DNA of 64,000 nucleotides from Rhizobium sp. CG5 (GTDB lineage Bacteria > Pseudomonadota > Alphaproteobacteria > Rhizobiales > Rhizobiaceae): NCBI RefSeq assembly GCF_023701945.1, contig NZ_JABAEF010000018.1:62001-126000 (forward strand), in the 5' to 3' direction. Under the pieces are notes generated by a model. It did no database searches, was not told the origin of the DNA, and saw nothing but the letters and a program-made list of their open reading frames with translations. Positions within the stretch are counted from its first letter, which is position 1, and each line of letters starts with the position of its first letter. The position numbers were made by a program, and so were the translations under genes. Positions 63,611 through 64,000 of the stretch are shown here, piece after piece.

Positions 63611-64000
63611 CTAATACTCGATGCAGCGACCGGTGGCGTGCCGGACGAAGTCGACGACATTCGCCCTGACCTGCGTTGTGTTGATCGTATTGGGCAGATG
63701 AAACCAGCCATGCAGGGTGAAGATTGGCGGAAACATCGGCTTGGGATTGAAGGGCACATAGTGGAAGGCCACCAGGCTGCTCTTGCCGTTCTCCACCAGC
63801 GTCAGCTGAAACGGCCCTTCGCCGGCGGTGGTGGCCTTGCCGCTGCGGCCAAGAGGAATGTCACTGTCCGTATCGAGCAGCAGATACCGCGCCGGCATCT
63901 GCGTCAGCTGCTGCCGTGGCTGCCGGGGGCTTAGCGGGGGCGGACAGCCCGACGGATCGGGATCGAGCTCAGCGAGGACAACCTTCTCCTTGGTCACAAT
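63611..64000 (-). CDS. Hypothetical protein, partial, runs off the right edge
   Basis: The frame is open from the stop at 63611 to the window edge (130 codons). The visible C-terminus includes FHYVPFNPKPMFPPIFTLHGW and VVDFVRHATGRCIEY; no motif was recognised. It ends four bases from the transposase fragment. Confidence 0.45.
   Translation of the reverse strand: MVTKEKVVLAELDPDPSGCPPPLSPRQPRQQLTQMPARYLLLDTDSDIPLGRSGKATTAGEGPFQLTLVENGKSSLVAFHYVPFNPKPMFPPIFTLHGWFHLPNTINTTQVRANVVDFVRHATGRCIEY

Overview
The window is about 64 kb of GC-rich (low 60s %) chromosomal DNA from an alphaproteobacterium, almost certainly a member of the Rhizobiaceae (Rhizobium/Agrobacterium group). Supporting signs are the betICBA choline operon, the lpiA-acvB pair, a PrsDE-like type I exporter, ppdK, a rhizobial-type asparaginase, the smc-dsbA-DUF721-mutY block and many RIME-like palindromic intergenic repeats. 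No species can be named from the sequence alone.

Layout. 1-9.9 kb: a nucleoside-deoxyribosyltransferase-like gene cut by the left edge, a DeoR regulator, a lower-GC orphan ORF, L-asparaginase II, a DUF3750 protein, an O-GlcNAc-transferase-like TPR protein, an unlisted 24-codon gene with strong ribosome-binding site and terminator, a PIG3-type quinone reductase, an EAL-CBS-GGDEF protein and a sulfotransferase-like protein. 10-16.8 kb: betI-betC-betB-betA for glycine betaine synthesis, with an antisense RelE/Xre toxin-antitoxin pair between betB and betA and a ParDE-like pair just after betA. 16.9-24.7 kb: acvB and a short lpiA (lysyl-phosphatidylglycerol turnover), divergent from cysH-cysDN (sulfate assimilation through APS), then repeats and a LacI regulator. 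24.9-32.2 kb: type I exporter, a small Cys-motif secreted protein, a NarL-type two-component pair and an EF-hand protein. 32.5-35.7 kb: an arsR-flavoprotein-MFS operon with Cys-rich tails and two operators. 35.8-47.5 kb: tRNA-Pro, a lipoprotein, a solitary flagellin, a GST, phaZ, a D,D-carboxypeptidase, a decayed phaZ 3' copy, a low-GC islet next to tRNA-Gln, a cupin/MBL pair, DUF1499 and HupE-related membrane proteins. 47.8-50 kb: a low-GC two-gene cassette of unknown function. 50-64 kb: ppdK, LysR/DUF1127, a higB-higA-ivy-like operon, smc, dsbA, a HEPN-like insert, DUF721, mutY, a HAD hydrolase, an ISAs1-type transposase fragment and a gene cut by the right edge.

How it fits together. Most of the window is housekeeping or environmental-response chromosome: osmoprotection, sulfur assimilation, membrane lipid modification, metalloid response and carbon storage. 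This backbone is punctuated by small acquired pieces: three type II toxin-antitoxin pairs and at least four low-GC islets, at 1.2-1.6, 41.5-42.9, 48.1-50.0 and 59.8-60.6 kb. The strongest candidates for undescribed biology are the low-GC secreted/membrane protein pair (48351-50041), the tRNA-Gln-linked islet with a trypco2-like protein, the HEPN-like insert beside smc/dsbA, the lysozyme-inhibitor-like gene overlapping a HigBA antitoxin, and the 24-aa gene under a long dyad.
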